From a virus, in the IMG/VR virus record IMGVR_UViG_3300044858_004955, positions 1 to 64,000 of that record: a stretch of DNA of 64,000 nucleotides, one strand, 5' to 3'. Position 1 is the stretch's first letter. Each line of letters begins with the position of its first letter. Shown piece after piece: positions 1 through 7,338 of this stretch. A model generated the notes under the pieces. It saw nothing but the letters and a program-made list of their open reading frames with translations, was not told the origin of the DNA and made no database searches. Position numbers and translations under genes: made by a program.

Positions 1-198
1 GACCCGAGCGACGCCCACGGCCTCATCGAGGCTGGCTGGTGCTCGTCCGGGGCGTGAGCACGACCAGCACGACCCGAGCGACGCCCACGGCCTCATCGAG
101 GCTGGCTGGTGCTCGTCCGGGGCGTGAGCACGACCAGCACGACCCGAGCGACGCCCACGGCCTCATCGAGGCTGGCTGGTGCTCGTCCGGGGCGTGAC
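1..198. repeat. 70-bp tandem direct repeat, about 2.8 copies
   Basis: Two full identical 70-base units (1-70, 71-140) and a third running to about 198, where it breaks off into the first small-gene leader. The array is cut by the window edge, so the copy number is a minimum. Each unit contains GTGCTC and GAGCAC arms that can pair around a loop of about 11 bases. No credible gene is seen here. It could be an iteron-type site, a terminal repeat or an expanded array. Confidence 0.9.
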
Positions 199-207
199 AC
201 AAGCATC

Positions 208-290
208 CCCCGACCGTAGAAACAAGAATCCCCCGATCGTGGAAACGGGCATCCCGATCGTGGAAACCAGTGATGCCCGATCGTGGAAAC
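208..290 (+). repeat. Four tandem copies of the GTRGAAAC leader motif
   Basis: Four units about 22-23 bases apart, each a C-rich run, CGAYCG, then TAGAAAC or TGGAAAC. The cores are at 216-223, 239-246, 260-267 and 283-290. The last two units are almost identical and the array ends 5 bases before the ATG of the first gene. Single copies of the same core precede many later genes, so this looks like a locally amplified form of a genome-wide leader element. Confidence 0.8.
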
Positions 291-295
291 CAGTG

Positions 296-520
296 ATGAC
301 ACCACAACAGCGCGACGCGATGACACGGCGGCTTGCCGTTGGACTCAAAAAGTTGGAGCGATCGTGGAACGGGAAAACGATTGGAATCGGGTTCGACGCT
401 GACATGGACACCGGACGCATCACGATGACCATCGGCCCCGAGGGTCCGACGTTCAACCTCGTCGTGACGGCGGCAGTGGAGGACGTTCGCGTCGGTGACA
501 CGACCGAGGAATTCAATTGA
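296..520 (+). CDS. Hypothetical protein, 74 aa
   Basis: Starts at the ATG directly after the tandem leader motif array and begins MTPQQRDAMTRR. An upstream in-frame start at 179 would translate the repeated leader itself and is rejected. The protein has a basic N-terminal helix, then a strand-rich acidic part (GFDADMDTGRITMTIG). There is no obvious Shine-Dalgarno apart from the TGGAAAC motif. Function is unknown. It is the first of the array of small plus-strand genes. Confidence 0.6.
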   Translation: MTPQQRDAMTRRLAVGLKKLERSWNGKTIGIGFDADMDTGRITMTIGPEGPTFNLVVTAAVEDVRVGDTTEEFN

Positions 521-628
521 CCCCCGAGCGTGGAAACGACGGACCCAACCGTGAAAACCCATAGAAACCAACTGTCCACTCAACATCTTGTGTCCACCAG
601 TAGCCTTGACCACAAAATGTTGTGCCCC

Positions 629-658
629 TTGACTTCTGACCGACTTCTTGCCGATACT
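629..658 (+). promoter_or_regulatory. Sigma70-like promoter TTGACT-N18-GATACT
   Basis: The -35 TTGACT is at 629-634 and the -10 GATACT at 653-658, with an 18-base spacer, in the least GC-rich stretch of the left end. It lies about 54 bases before the ATG at 712 and would drive the small-gene array. The same -10 and spacing recur at 44510-44481. Confidence 0.6.
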
Positions 659-711
659 AGGTGCGTGACGGGGGCGACCCCGTGCGACGAAACCCCGAGA
701 GGAGAAACGCG

Positions 712-996
712 ATGACCGAGACAATCCAGCCGACGCGAATCGTCGCATATGACGAGGGCTACGGCGAGTGGACGATTGAGGCGGCAGACGATCGCGGCAC
801 CTGCGCGAAGGATGCTGACGGGCACGATCTGGCCTGTTGGTTCAACCATGAGGGAGATGATGAGTTCGTGCCGATGAGTCTCGACGAGGCGGTCGCCGCC
901 GCGGTCGTCGAGTTCGCAGCCGCTGGCATTCCAGCCGGGTTGCCGGTTTACGTCTTCGGCCTCGATGGCACGACCCCGAGAGGAGAAACGCGATGA
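712..996 (+). CDS. Hypothetical acidic protein, 94 aa
   Basis: The ATG at 712 follows GAGAGGAGAAACGC, a strong ribosome site that repeats almost exactly before the next gene. The protein is acidic with a predicted helix (SLDEAVAAAVVEFAAAG). Its last residues, TTPRGETR, are encoded by the leader motif of the next gene, so the leader is both coding and regulatory here. The stop overlaps the next ATG. Function unknown. Confidence 0.75.
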   Translation: MTETIQPTRIVAYDEGYGEWTIEAADDRGTCAKDADGHDLACWFNHEGDDEFVPMSLDEAVAAAVVEFAAAGIPAGLPVYVFGLDGTTPRGETR

Positions 997-1352
997 CGAC
1001 TCCACGACTCTACCGATGGTCCGATGACACTCGCGGCACGACGCCGCGGCCGGCGGCCGGCGCGCTGGCGATCCTCCGGTGCATGCGGCGGGCGACCGCG
1101 GCGCTACCGAGGCCGTGGAGCGTCTGCCGCTGCGAGACGACGCGCACCGGCACGGCGCTCGTCAACGTGTCCGATCATCGCACGATGCGGGAGGCCGTCG
1201 CGGCACTCGCGATCGAGGCGGCCCGTGACGCCGCCCGCCGCGAGTTCGCCACCGCGGGCCTCGATGCCGCCGTGGAGATCGATGGATTCGACCGGATGAC
1301 CGCGGGCCAACTCCGCGACGAGGTGACCTACCTCTCGGACTATCAGGGCTGA
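993..1352 (+). CDS. Hypothetical protein, 119 aa
   Basis: Coupled to the upstream gene by an ATGA overlap and preceded by GAGAGGAGAAACGCG. The sequence has a basic N-terminal half and a C-terminal helix-rich part (EAARDAARREFATAG). It matches no family I recognise. It belongs to the early small-gene array. Confidence 0.7.
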   Translation: MTTPRLYRWSDDTRGTTPRPAAGALAILRCMRRATAALPRPWSVCRCETTRTGTALVNVSDHRTMREAVAALAIEAARDAARREFATAGLDAAVEIDGFDRMTAGQLRDEVTYLSDYQG

Positions 1353-1428
1353 TCGACTGACGACGACAACGCCCCGGCGCGTCGCCGGAGCGTGGAAACG
1401 AGTAGACCCCGTAGATGGAGACGATGAG

Positions 1429-2049
1429 ATGCGACAGTCCGAGGTGAGTATCGGCGGCGAGTATCGGGTGCGGATCGGCGACCGTCTGGCGCCGGTCACC
1501 GTCCTGCGGCGACTGGAGGGCCGCGGCGTGGCGCGGTATCTGTGCAGGACCGGCGACACGGGGCGGGAGGTCCGGGCCACCGCGGCCCGCCTGCGACCCC
1601 TGCCGGGTACGCCGGAGGCGGCGGCGGCGCGGCGGCGGAAAGTTGAGGCCGAGGCTGCCCGCGGCCCACGGCCGTTCAGCGGCTCTCCCGGCGAGCGGAT
1701 GATCGATGCAGCCCCGGTGCCGGGGATGCTCGCCCGCGTCGGCTCCTCGCCCGTGGCAGCCCTCTCCGGCGCTAACGGCGGCTACATCCGACGCATCGTC
1801 GGAGGCGTTCACGTTGCCGAGAGTTTCGCGCACGTTGCCCGCGTCGTGCGTCGAAATGTCGGCGGCAATGTGGTCTGGGGCACGATCCCGCGGTGCCTGC
1901 GCCGCGGCCTGCTCTACCGCGCGGCGATGGAGCATAGCGCCAACGGCAGCAACTACCGCGAGGTGATGCGTCACGACCCGGCGCCCAGCGGGCGGATGGT
2001 TGCCGAGGCGGTCGGCCTCGCGGTCGGCTTGGGGCCAATGCCACGATAG
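1429..2049 (+). CDS. Hypothetical protein with SH3/KOW-like N-terminus, 206 aa
   Basis: The start at 1429 follows GATGGAGACGATGAG, with a GTGGAAAC motif at 1392. Residues about 8-55 look like a small beta-barrel (GGEYRVRIGDRLAPVTVL), as in short SH3 or KOW-like phage proteins. The rest is Arg- and Ala-rich with a glycine-rich centre and contains no motif I can name. It is one of the largest proteins of the left array. Function unknown. Confidence 0.7.
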   Translation: MRQSEVSIGGEYRVRIGDRLAPVTVLRRLEGRGVARYLCRTGDTGREVRATAARLRPLPGTPEAAAARRRKVEAEAARGPRPFSGSPGERMIDAAPVPGMLARVGSSPVAALSGANGGYIRRIVGGVHVAESFAHVARVVRRNVGGNVVWGTIPRCLRRGLLYRAAMEHSANGSNYREVMRHDPAPSGRMVAEAVGLAVGLGPMPR

Positions 2050-2066
2050 TCTGCCGAAGGCGACAA

Positions 2067-2095
2067 CCGGCCGGGGGCACGTTGCCCCCGGCCGG
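2067..2095 (+). promoter_or_regulatory. Perfect 13-bp stem-loop with CGT loop
   Basis: Arms 2067-2079 and 2083-2095 are perfectly complementary around the loop CGT. It lies between a stop at 2049 and the ATG at 2136 and is followed by AGGAAC, not a U-run. A role in mRNA processing or stability, or as a regulatory leader, is more likely than simple termination. Related hairpins lie at 2417-2444, 3699-3723, 4652-4676 and 4903-4927. Confidence 0.75.
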
Positions 2096-2135
2096 AGGAA
2101 CGAGACGAGACGACACGGAGCGGAGGGACGCGACG

Positions 2136-2399
2136 ATGCCCAACTACATGATCCGATTCGACCGCGGCGGCGACGAGCGATTCGACGCCGTGTCCGACGC
2201 AGCCGCCCGCGACTACGTGAGGGAACTGCTCATCGACGAGGGCGCCGAGGATGGCGACGGCGGATCGATCTACCTCGTCGGCGAGGGAGGCCGAGGAGAC
2301 GAGGAGTTCGTGGCCGAGGTCCGTCTGGGTGATGACGACGACAGCGACGACGAGGCCACCGTGCCCTGCTACTGGCGGCAGGGCTGGCCGATCGATTGA
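2136..2399 (+). CDS. Hypothetical acidic protein, 87 aa
   Basis: The ATG at 2136 is preceded by CGGAGGGACGCGACG. In-frame codons upstream would translate the hairpin leader. The product is strongly acidic (GDDDDSDDEA near the C-terminus), starts PNYMIRFDRGGDERF and ends CYWRQGWPID. Its start resembles other small phage proteins of the form M-x-Y-x-I-R-F, but I cannot assign a function. Confidence 0.75.
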   Translation: MPNYMIRFDRGGDERFDAVSDAAARDYVRELLIDEGAEDGDGGSIYLVGEGGRGDEEFVAEVRLGDDDDSDDEATVPCYWRQGWPID

Positions 2400-2416
2400 C
2401 CTACACGCGGAGACAA

Positions 2417-2444
2417 CCGGCCGGCGGCACGTTGCCCCGGCCGG
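2417..2444 (+). promoter_or_regulatory. GC-rich stem-loop with CGT loop (one bulge)
   Basis: Near-copy of the hairpin at 2067-2095, including the flanking GACAACCGGCC and the CGT loop. One base is unpaired in the left arm. It is followed by CAGAACGAGACGAACC and then the ribosome site of the gene at 2481. The repetition suggests a conserved leader cassette copied between genes. Confidence 0.7.
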
Positions 2445-2480
2445 CAGAACGAGACGAACCCCCGAAAGAGGAAACGAGAG

Positions 2481-2786
2481 ATGAGCAACTACGCGAGGAT
2501 CACGACCGATGGTGGCGACTTCAACGAGGTCTGCGAGATCAGCGAGGCCGGCGCGATGGTGGCTTTCGGCATGATCACCTACGACGGGGAATCAGCCCCC
2601 GGCGAGCATTGCTACACGGTGACCGACGAAAACGCCGGTGCGGTCGTGCAGTTCATCGCGGAGGGTCGTTGGCGCGAGCGCCGCAGCGATCCGCAGCCGG
2701 AGGCCGGAGCCAGCCCCGGCTATCCCGGCCCCTGCCCCGAGGGCATGGATTGGTCGGAGTGGCTGGCGTTCAACAACGTCGATTGA
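2481..2786 (+). CDS. Hypothetical protein, 101 aa
   Basis: Starts after GAAAGAGGAAACGAGAG, a good ribosome site, with the GAAAC box beside it. It begins MSNYARITTDGGDFNEVCEI, continues as a strand-rich acidic domain, then a Pro-rich linker (EAGASPGYPGPCPEGM) and a C-terminal EWLAFNNVD. No known family recognised. Part of the plus-strand small-gene array. Confidence 0.75.
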   Translation: MSNYARITTDGGDFNEVCEISEAGAMVAFGMITYDGESAPGEHCYTVTDENAGAVVQFIAEGRWRERRSDPQPEAGASPGYPGPCPEGMDWSEWLAFNNVD

Positions 2787-2883
2787 CCCCCGAGCCGGCG
2801 CCTCCCGCCCGCGAGGAGGCGTCGAGTCGGCGGCCACCGTGGCCCCGGAACGTGGAAACCTAGATCACCGGAGCGTGGAAACG

Positions 2884-3291
2884 ATGACGACCATGACGAC
2901 ACGATTCACAAAGCAGTTCGACGGGATGACGAGCCTCGACGGCCGCGAGTACATCGAGGCCGAGATTCGTCCCGGCCTGACCATTCGCGTGCATGCCGAG
3001 TTCGACGAGATGACGAACATCGACGACTGGGGCGACGACGCATTCACGCCCGAGGAGATCGCGGCGTGGAATGACGACGAGTGGCAATTCGCGATCGTGC
3101 GGGCGAGCGCGTGGCTGAATGGCGCGTGCATCGTGCCGCATCTCGGAAGCATCGGCGGCCTCCAGCATGACGAGGAGGGCGGCGGCCGTGCCTTGAATGA
3201 GGCCGCCGAGGAACTCCTCGCGGAGAACGAGGCCGACGCAGTCCGAGCCTGCAAGGAGTTCGCGAAGGCTGCGAGGAAGGCCAGCCGCTGA
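2884..3291 (+). CDS. Hypothetical protein, 135 aa
   Basis: The ATG at 2884 lies directly after a GTGGAAAC motif (2875-2882). A second copy is at 2852-2859. An upstream in-frame start would overlap the previous gene and is rejected. The N-terminus is Thr/Met-rich, the middle acidic (DDWGDDAFTPEEIAAWNDDE) and the C-terminus helical and basic (ACKEFAKAARKASR). Function unknown. No classical Shine-Dalgarno is seen, as for the gene at 296. Confidence 0.7.
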   Translation: MTTMTTRFTKQFDGMTSLDGREYIEAEIRPGLTIRVHAEFDEMTNIDDWGDDAFTPEEIAAWNDDEWQFAIVRASAWLNGACIVPHLGSIGGLQHDEEGGGRALNEAAEELLAENEADAVRACKEFAKAARKASR

Positions 3292-3307
3292 CCGGCCGCC
3301 CCCGGTT

Positions 3308-3330
3308 CCGGCGCCGCCCGAGGGCGCCGG
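3308..3330 (+). promoter_or_regulatory. 8-bp stem-loop in leader
   Basis: Arms CCGGCGCC (3308-3315) and GGCGCCGG (3323-3330) surround a 7-base loop. It lies between the stop at 3291 and the gene at 3396 and is followed by a GTGGAAAC copy at 3365. It fits the hairpin plus GAAAC box plus ribosome site pattern of this region. Confidence 0.6.
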
Positions 3331-3395
3331 CGAAGGGGATGCCGGCGACGAGCCTGCCCCGTGAGTGGAAACCCGAGAGACAAGGAACCCCGACT

Positions 3396-3686
3396 ATGGC
3401 AACGACCATCAACATGACGATCCCCGACTCCGCATGGGAGGCGATCGGGTGGAACGACGGACCAGCGGAGGACCGCCTGCTGGCGCAGGTCGTGATCAAC
3501 GGCACGCACCATCACCTCGATGCCTACCGGGCCAAGGTGCTGCCGGACGGGTGCGTCGTGTTGGCGAACGAAGAGATGGAGGGCGAGCAGATGCCCCGCC
3601 TTCAGTCGCTCTACGAGGGCGGCTATGACCTGACGACGATCCGCGGGCGGCAGTATGTCGTCGTGATGTACCCGCACGCGGCGTGA
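3396..3686 (+). CDS. Hypothetical protein, 96 aa
   Basis: The start at 3396 follows CAAGGAACCCCGACT. Codons upstream would translate the leader. The product begins MATTINMTIPDSAWEAIGW and ends in a strand-rich segment (RGRQYVVVMYPHAA). The small acidic domain has no motif I can name. A hairpin follows the stop. Confidence 0.75.
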   Translation: MATTINMTIPDSAWEAIGWNDGPAEDRLLAQVVINGTHHHLDAYRAKVLPDGCVVLANEEMEGEQMPRLQSLYEGGYDLTTIRGRQYVVVMYPHAA

Positions 3687-3698
3687 CGACGACTACTA

Positions 3699-3723
3699 CC
3701 GGCCGGGCACGGTGCCCGGCCGG
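3699..3723 (+). promoter_or_regulatory. 12-bp inverted repeat followed by GAAACC
   Basis: CCGGCCGGGCAC (3699-3710) and its complement (3712-3723) are separated by one base, so the RNA loop would open to about five bases. CGAAACC follows at once, then GAGAGGAG of the next gene. There is no U-tract. Confidence 0.7.
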
Positions 3724-3768
3724 CGAAACCGGACGATGAAAACCCGAGAGACGAGAGGAGCCCCGACC

Positions 3769-3978
3769 GTGAAAACGATCAGCATGCAGACCGCCATCGA
3801 GGAAATCCTGCGAGACATCGCAGACGCTGACAACATGCACTGCCAAGACCCGGAGGCAATCGCCCGCGTCTATTCGGTGTTGTGCGTCGGGCCGGACGAG
3901 CCGGTATGCGTCGTGACGGGCGACAAGTCGTGCAGCATGACCTATGTGGACGGCAGGCCGGAAGGCGGTGACGCATGA
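3769..3978 (+). CDS. Hypothetical protein, 69 aa
   Basis: Probable GTG start at 3769, ten bases after GAGAGGAG. The ATG at 3736 would put the ribosome site inside the gene. The sequence is VKTISMQTAIEEILRDIADA then a short Cys-containing region (NMHCQDPEA, SVLCVGPDEPVC). The stop overlaps the next ATG. Function unknown. A further in-frame ATG at 3784 cannot be excluded. Confidence 0.6.
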   Translation: MKTISMQTAIEEILRDIADADNMHCQDPEAIARVYSVLCVGPDEPVCVVTGDKSCSMTYVDGRPEGGDA

Positions 3979-4271
3979 CCCCGACCGTCGAAACCGGATA
4001 CCGCATCAGCCCGCGTGTCGTCCTGCTCCCCGGCGACCGGTTCAATGTCTCCGGCGGCCCGTACTACCGCACTTCGGACGGACGGCGCATTCCGCTGGCC
4101 GCCCGGGGCACGTTCCGGCTGGCCGAGGTGATCCGGCGTCGCAGCCGGGTCTACCTCCTCGCGCATGGTGCGGAGGGGTTCGCCATGTTGCACGTCGAGG
4201 GCCGGCGGAAATCGCCGGTGCCCGGGATGGTGGCGCGGCCGTATCGAGTGACCAGACGGATTTCAGGTTGA
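3975..4271 (+). CDS. Hypothetical small beta-rich protein, 98 aa
   Basis: ATGA overlap with the upstream gene. Residues 2-7, TPTVET, are encoded by a copy of the CCGACCGTCGAAACC leader motif, so the motif lies inside the reading frame. The core (VVLLPGDRFNVSGGPYYRT, later RSRVYLLAHG) looks like a compact SH3-like barrel. Function unknown. Confidence 0.65.
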   Translation: MTPTVETGYRISPRVVLLPGDRFNVSGGPYYRTSDGRRIPLAARGTFRLAEVIRRRSRVYLLAHGAEGFAMLHVEGRRKSPVPGMVARPYRVTRRISG

Positions 4272-4295
4272 CGGACATTTGGTCGATGCTAGGAT
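4268..4295 (+). promoter_or_regulatory. Candidate promoter TTGACG-N16-TAGGAT
   Basis: The -35 TTGACG is at 4268-4273 and the -10 TAGGAT at 4290-4295. It overlaps the end of the preceding gene (stop at 4271) and lies about 70 bases before the gene at 4368. A CGATGCTAGG string resembles CGATACTAGG of the promoter at 629. Confidence 0.45.
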
Positions 4296-4367
4296 TGGCG
4301 GCAGAAGGAGAGATCGGGCGCGTGTCCCGATCGTGGAAACGAAGACCCCGAGCGGAGGAACGCGACG

Positions 4368-4643
4368 ATGGGAGCGATGAAGCGGTTTTACGAGGAGTGC
4401 GCCGAGGCTGGCCGATGCCCGCTGACGCGGGAGACGTTCGACTGGTTGGATGACGTCGAGTGCCAGCATCAACTGGACTGGATCGGCTACTGCGAGCATG
4501 ACCTGTTCGACGCTGCTGGCCGGATGGTCGGCTACGAGGACTGCATCACGATGGAGTCGGCCCGCCGGCTTGTGGCCGAGGGACTGGCGAACGACGAGAT
4601 CACGATGTTCGTGGATTGCTTCGGGGGCCACTGCCCCGCGTGA
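4368..4643 (+). CDS. Hypothetical Cys-containing protein, 91 aa
   Basis: Starts after GAGCGGAGGAACGCGACG, and a GTGGAAAC copy lies at 4333. Five or more cysteines are spread through the protein (ECAEAGRCP, VECQHQ, YCEHD, EDCIT, DCFGGHC), so metal binding is possible. It is helical and acidic. No family recognised. The in-frame ATG at 4377 is an alternative start. Confidence 0.75.
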   Translation: MGAMKRFYEECAEAGRCPLTRETFDWLDDVECQHQLDWIGYCEHDLFDAAGRMVGYEDCITMESARRLVAEGLANDEITMFVDCFGGHCPA

Positions 4644-4651
4644 CCCGACAC

Positions 4652-4676
4652 CCGCCCCGGCTCGTTGCCGAGGCGG
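4652..4676 (+). promoter_or_regulatory. 10-bp stem-loop with TCGTT loop (one mismatch)
   Basis: Arms CCGCCCCGGC and GCCGAGGCGG flank the loop TCGTT. The same hairpin with a different mismatch base recurs at 4903-4927. In both places it is followed by CTCGA and then GATGATTTCAC, so the two leaders are clearly related copies of about 50 bases. Confidence 0.7.
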
Positions 4677-4717
4677 CTCGACGATGGGATGATTTCACTT
4701 GCGTAAGGGATAGAAAC

Positions 4718-4897
4718 ATGACAACGAAAGATGCAGAGGGCTTGGCCTGCGGCGACACGGTCTTTTGGAATGATCCTGACAACGGCGAGTGCAGCCGCTA
4801 CATCGAGATAGCGTCGATAGAGATCGTCGGTGACGTCGCTGAGATATGCGCTAAGGATGGCGGGTATTTAGAGTGCTACCTGCGTGAACTGCAATGA
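4718..4897 (+). CDS. Hypothetical protein, 59 aa
   Basis: The ATG at 4718 follows TAAGGGATAGAAAC. An earlier in-frame codon at 4616 would translate the hairpin. The product is small and acidic with GDTVFWNDPDNGECSRYIEI and a C-terminal CAKDGGYLECYLREL. It resembles small SH3-like phage proteins but no function can be given. Confidence 0.7.
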   Translation: MTTKDAEGLACGDTVFWNDPDNGECSRYIEIASIEIVGDVAEICAKDGGYLECYLRELQ

Positions 4898-4902
4898 GTG
4901 AC

Positions 4903-4927
4903 CCGCCCCGGCTCGTTGCCGCGGCGG
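4903..4927 (+). promoter_or_regulatory. 10-bp stem-loop with TCGTT loop (second copy)
   Basis: CCGCCCCGGC and GCCGCGGCGG arms around TCGTT, matching the hairpin at 4652-4676 with one changed base at the mismatch position. Followed by CTCGATTGAGC and GATGATTTCAC, as in the first copy. Confidence 0.7.
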
Positions 4928-4985
4928 CTCGATTGAGCGATGATTTCACCAGACCCCCGGACGGGGGAACGAGAGGAGAGGGACG

Positions 4986-5279
4986 ATGCACACGAACTGG
5001 CCCCAAGGCGACGATCTGGCGGCGGCGACACGGCGAGGCGATCTGATCCGAGAGATGATGCGCGAGCGTGGATACACCGACCCCACGTCGATCGTCGAGG
5101 ACATTCTCGCGAGCGTGGCAGTCGAGGAGCGGCGCGAGCGGACGGAGTGGGAGGAGCGTCACCGCGGCGACTTGCGCGGCAGAACACTGCGGACGCTCAC
5201 GCCGCGCGACGTGGCCGAAACCGCCGAGTGCAACGTCCGCATCATGTTGGAGATCGCAGACGAGAAGGCGACGGTCTGA
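4986..5279 (+). CDS. Hypothetical helical protein, 97 aa
   Basis: Starts after GAGAGGAGAGGGACG. Highly charged and mostly helical: RREDLIREMM-like N-terminal segment, then VEERRERTEWEERHRGDLRG. No domain recognised. Sits behind the duplicated TCGTT hairpin leader. Confidence 0.75.
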   Translation: MHTNWPQGDDLAAATRRGDLIREMMRERGYTDPTSIVEDILASVAVEERRERTEWEERHRGDLRGRTLRTLTPRDVAETAECNVRIMLEIADEKATV

Positions 5280-5378
5280 CGACCCGCCCCGGTTCCCCCG
5301 GCCGGCGAAACGCTGACGGGGGCGACGGGCGGGCCGTCGTGGCCCCGAGCGTGGAAGCCCAAACCCGAGGAGATGACG

Positions 5379-5585
5379 GTGAACGCGACTTCATACGAAT
5401 ACACGGTCGAGTGCAGAGGCGCGACCAGCAACCCCTGCTATTACGAGATTCAGATGATCGAGGCAGCCTGCCCGCTGTGGCGGCGTTCCGACGATCTGTC
5501 CGATTGCACAGAGTTCGCCATGCTGCGATTCGGAGGCATGGAGTTCACTGTGTACCGCAAGGCCGACGTGGCCCCCGGAACGTGA
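5379..5585 (+). CDS. Hypothetical protein, 68 aa
   Basis: I choose GTG at 5379, which lies seven bases after GAGGAG. The in-frame ATG at 5373 touches the ribosome site and would add two residues. The protein has Cys and aromatic residues (TSYEYTVECRGATSNPCYYE, then EAACPLWRRSD) and a C-terminal strand (MEFTVYRKADV). Function unknown. Confidence 0.65.
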   Translation: MNATSYEYTVECRGATSNPCYYEIQMIEAACPLWRRSDDLSDCTEFAMLRFGGMEFTVYRKADVAPGT

Positions 5586-5617
5586 GAACCCAAACCCTAG
5601 AGACGAGGAGACGAGAG

Positions 5618-5992
5618 ATGAGAACGATCCAGTTCGACAACGGCCGCGCCGAGGTTCACGCGGCGCACGCTCATGTGTTCACGGCTGGCGAGTCGCCGGT
5701 CGTGACATACCGCACCGCGGAGGAGCGGTGGTCGCCATTCGATGCCGAGTACGGTGCCGACCATCGGCAGATCACGGCGATCAGTTCCGAGGACGCCGCG
5801 GCGAGGGCCGGGGCAACGGCCTCGTTCATCCGGCAGGTCGAGGCGTCGGCGAAGTCGGCCCTTCTCGACGCCCGTCGAGCCAACGAGAGCCGAGCCGAGG
5901 CCGGCAGGCTGGCGTGGCGGAACATGAGCCAGAGCGAGCGCGACGCGCTGAACGACTACGCGATGAAGACCGAAGGCCACACGATCGACTGA
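5618..5992 (+). CDS. Hypothetical protein, 124 aa
   Basis: Starts after GACGAGGAGACGAGAG. A much longer in-frame extension upstream overlaps two other genes and is rejected. The N-terminal half is strand-rich (QFDNGRAEVHAAHAHVF), the C-terminal half a long Ala/Arg/Glu helix (SALLDARRANESRAEAGRL). No family recognised. Confidence 0.7.
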   Translation: MRTIQFDNGRAEVHAAHAHVFTAGESPVVTYRTAEERWSPFDAEYGADHRQITAISSEDAAARAGATASFIRQVEASAKSALLDARRANESRAEAGRLAWRNMSQSERDALNDYAMKTEGHTID

Positions 5993-6063
5993 CCCCGGCT
6001 CGTAGAAACCAGTGTTCGATTTCACCCTGCCGCCCCGTGCGGCGAAACCAGAGGAGCACGACG

Positions 6064-6690
6064 ATGCGACCAACCCGAGAGATGACCGCCGACGAGGCCG
6101 CTGCTGCCGGCGCAGGGCTGCATTACCGCAGCCGCGAGTGGCGAGAGATTGCGGACGCCGGCGACTGGCATGGAGAGTGGCCGGAGATCGACCGCCGCGG
6201 CATCCTGACCGGCAACGCGGTCGCGTCGGTGGACTGCTACCTGAACGTGGATGACGAGGCGATGATCCCTGTGTCAGAGGCCCGAGCCGGCGGCTGGCAG
6301 ATCGACGCCGCCGAGGGCCGTGCCGAGCCGCCAAAGCCCGCGGTCGTTGAGTTCTCCGCGAACGTAGAGACGATCCGCATCTGCGGCGGGCTTGAGGACT
6401 ACGCGGGCATCGATCACCCCGAGATGCAGCGTGCCTGCGATGCGTACCGGCGGGCGGCGATCAAGGCGATGGAGGACGACTCGCGGGCTGGTCGGCTCTC
6501 AGCCGAGCAGCCGCAGGGTCAGCGCATCCTCCATTCGGTTTGGGCGGGCGTGCGTTGGGGCTACTCACGCGGCGCGATCGGCACGATGGCGCAGTTGACC
6601 GAGGACGAGAAGGCAGCCGTGTCGGCGGCCGACGACGCCGGCCGTGAGGCTGCGAGAAAGGTGATCGAGGACGCCGATTCGGCCGCGTGA
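6064..6690 (+). CDS. Hypothetical protein, 208 aa
   Basis: Preceded by GTGCGGCGAAACCAGAGGAGCACGACG, the GGCGAAAC form of the leader. The sequence is acidic, with a central Pro-containing region (AEPPKPAVVEFSANVETIR) and a C-terminal helical part ending AAARKVIEDADSAA-like. It is the largest of the array and has no recognised domain. Confidence 0.75.
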   Translation: MRPTREMTADEAAAAGAGLHYRSREWREIADAGDWHGEWPEIDRRGILTGNAVASVDCYLNVDDEAMIPVSEARAGGWQIDAAEGRAEPPKPAVVEFSANVETIRICGGLEDYAGIDHPEMQRACDAYRRAAIKAMEDDSRAGRLSAEQPQGQRILHSVWAGVRWGYSRGAIGTMAQLTEDEKAAVSAADDAGREAARKVIEDADSAA

Positions 6691-6749
6691 GCCGGATCGT
6701 GGAAACCAGAACCAGCCGGCCCCGGACGGCGAAACGCGAGGAGACGACG

Positions 6750-7052
6750 ATGACGAACTCGAGCCTGAAGCGGATGAACGATTACGAGCGGCACGGCGCC
6801 ATCTATGCCGCACTGGTCGGCGCTGGCCTGCATGATTTGATCCACTGCCGCTGGTCGGTCGAGGATCACGACGGGTGCGACACGGCGTGGATGCTGACGG
6901 TCGTGTGCTTGGAGCAGACGGCCGAGCGGAAAGTGCCGTTCGACGTCGCTCTGGGCGACCTCGTCGGCGGGCACGCTCCGCGAGGTGCCACGCCGTACCC
7001 TGACGCTGCCGAGGCGCTGCTGGCACGGCGTGACGTCGAGGTGGAGGTCTGA
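6750..7052 (+). CDS. Hypothetical protein, 100 aa
   Basis: The ATG at 6750 follows GGCGAAACGCGAGGAGACGACG. A GTG start at 6687 would translate the leader, which holds a GTGGAAAC copy at 6699. Contains CRWSVEDHDGCDTAWMLTVV and a C-terminal EALLARRDVEVEV. The next gene begins two bases after its stop. Function unknown. Confidence 0.75.
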   Translation: MTNSSLKRMNDYERHGAIYAALVGAGLHDLIHCRWSVEDHDGCDTAWMLTVVCLEQTAERKVPFDVALGDLVGGHAPRGATPYPDAAEALLARRDVEVEV

Positions 7053-7054
7053 CA

Positions 7055-7303
7055 GTGCTCGACGAACTGAAAACCGGCGAATGCCGCTGGATGCACCGCC
7101 ACGACATCCACGTCTACTGCCGTCACCCGCTCCGGCGGGTGCGGCAGGCGGACGGACGCGAGGCGTGGCTGCGGTGCGACGAGGACAGGAGGTACAAGGT
7201 CGTGTGCGGGGCGGCCGGAAAGGAGACTGGCTGGATCACGCACGACGAGGCGGTGAGGGCGATCGACCGATTTCTTGCCGGCAGCGTGCCGGCGGCGGCT
7301 TGA
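7055..7303 (+). CDS. Hypothetical protein, 82 aa
   Basis: GTG start, closely coupled to the previous gene (2-base gap), with GTGGAGGTC inside that gene as the ribosome site. Several Cys and His residues (GECRWMHRHDIHVYCRHPL, WLRCDEDRRYKVVCG) suggest a possible small metal-binding or two-stranded fold. No family assigned. Confidence 0.7.
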   Translation: MLDELKTGECRWMHRHDIHVYCRHPLRRVRQADGREAWLRCDEDRRYKVVCGAAGKETGWITHDEAVRAIDRFLAGSVPAAA

Positions 7304-7338
7304 TGGCCCGGAGCGTGGAAACGAGGAGAGCGACTGAG

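Noticed and set aside
530-715. Short plus-strand reading frame of 61 residues
   Set aside because: It contains the promoter and a leader motif and has no ribosome site. It ends in the motif before the ATG at 712.
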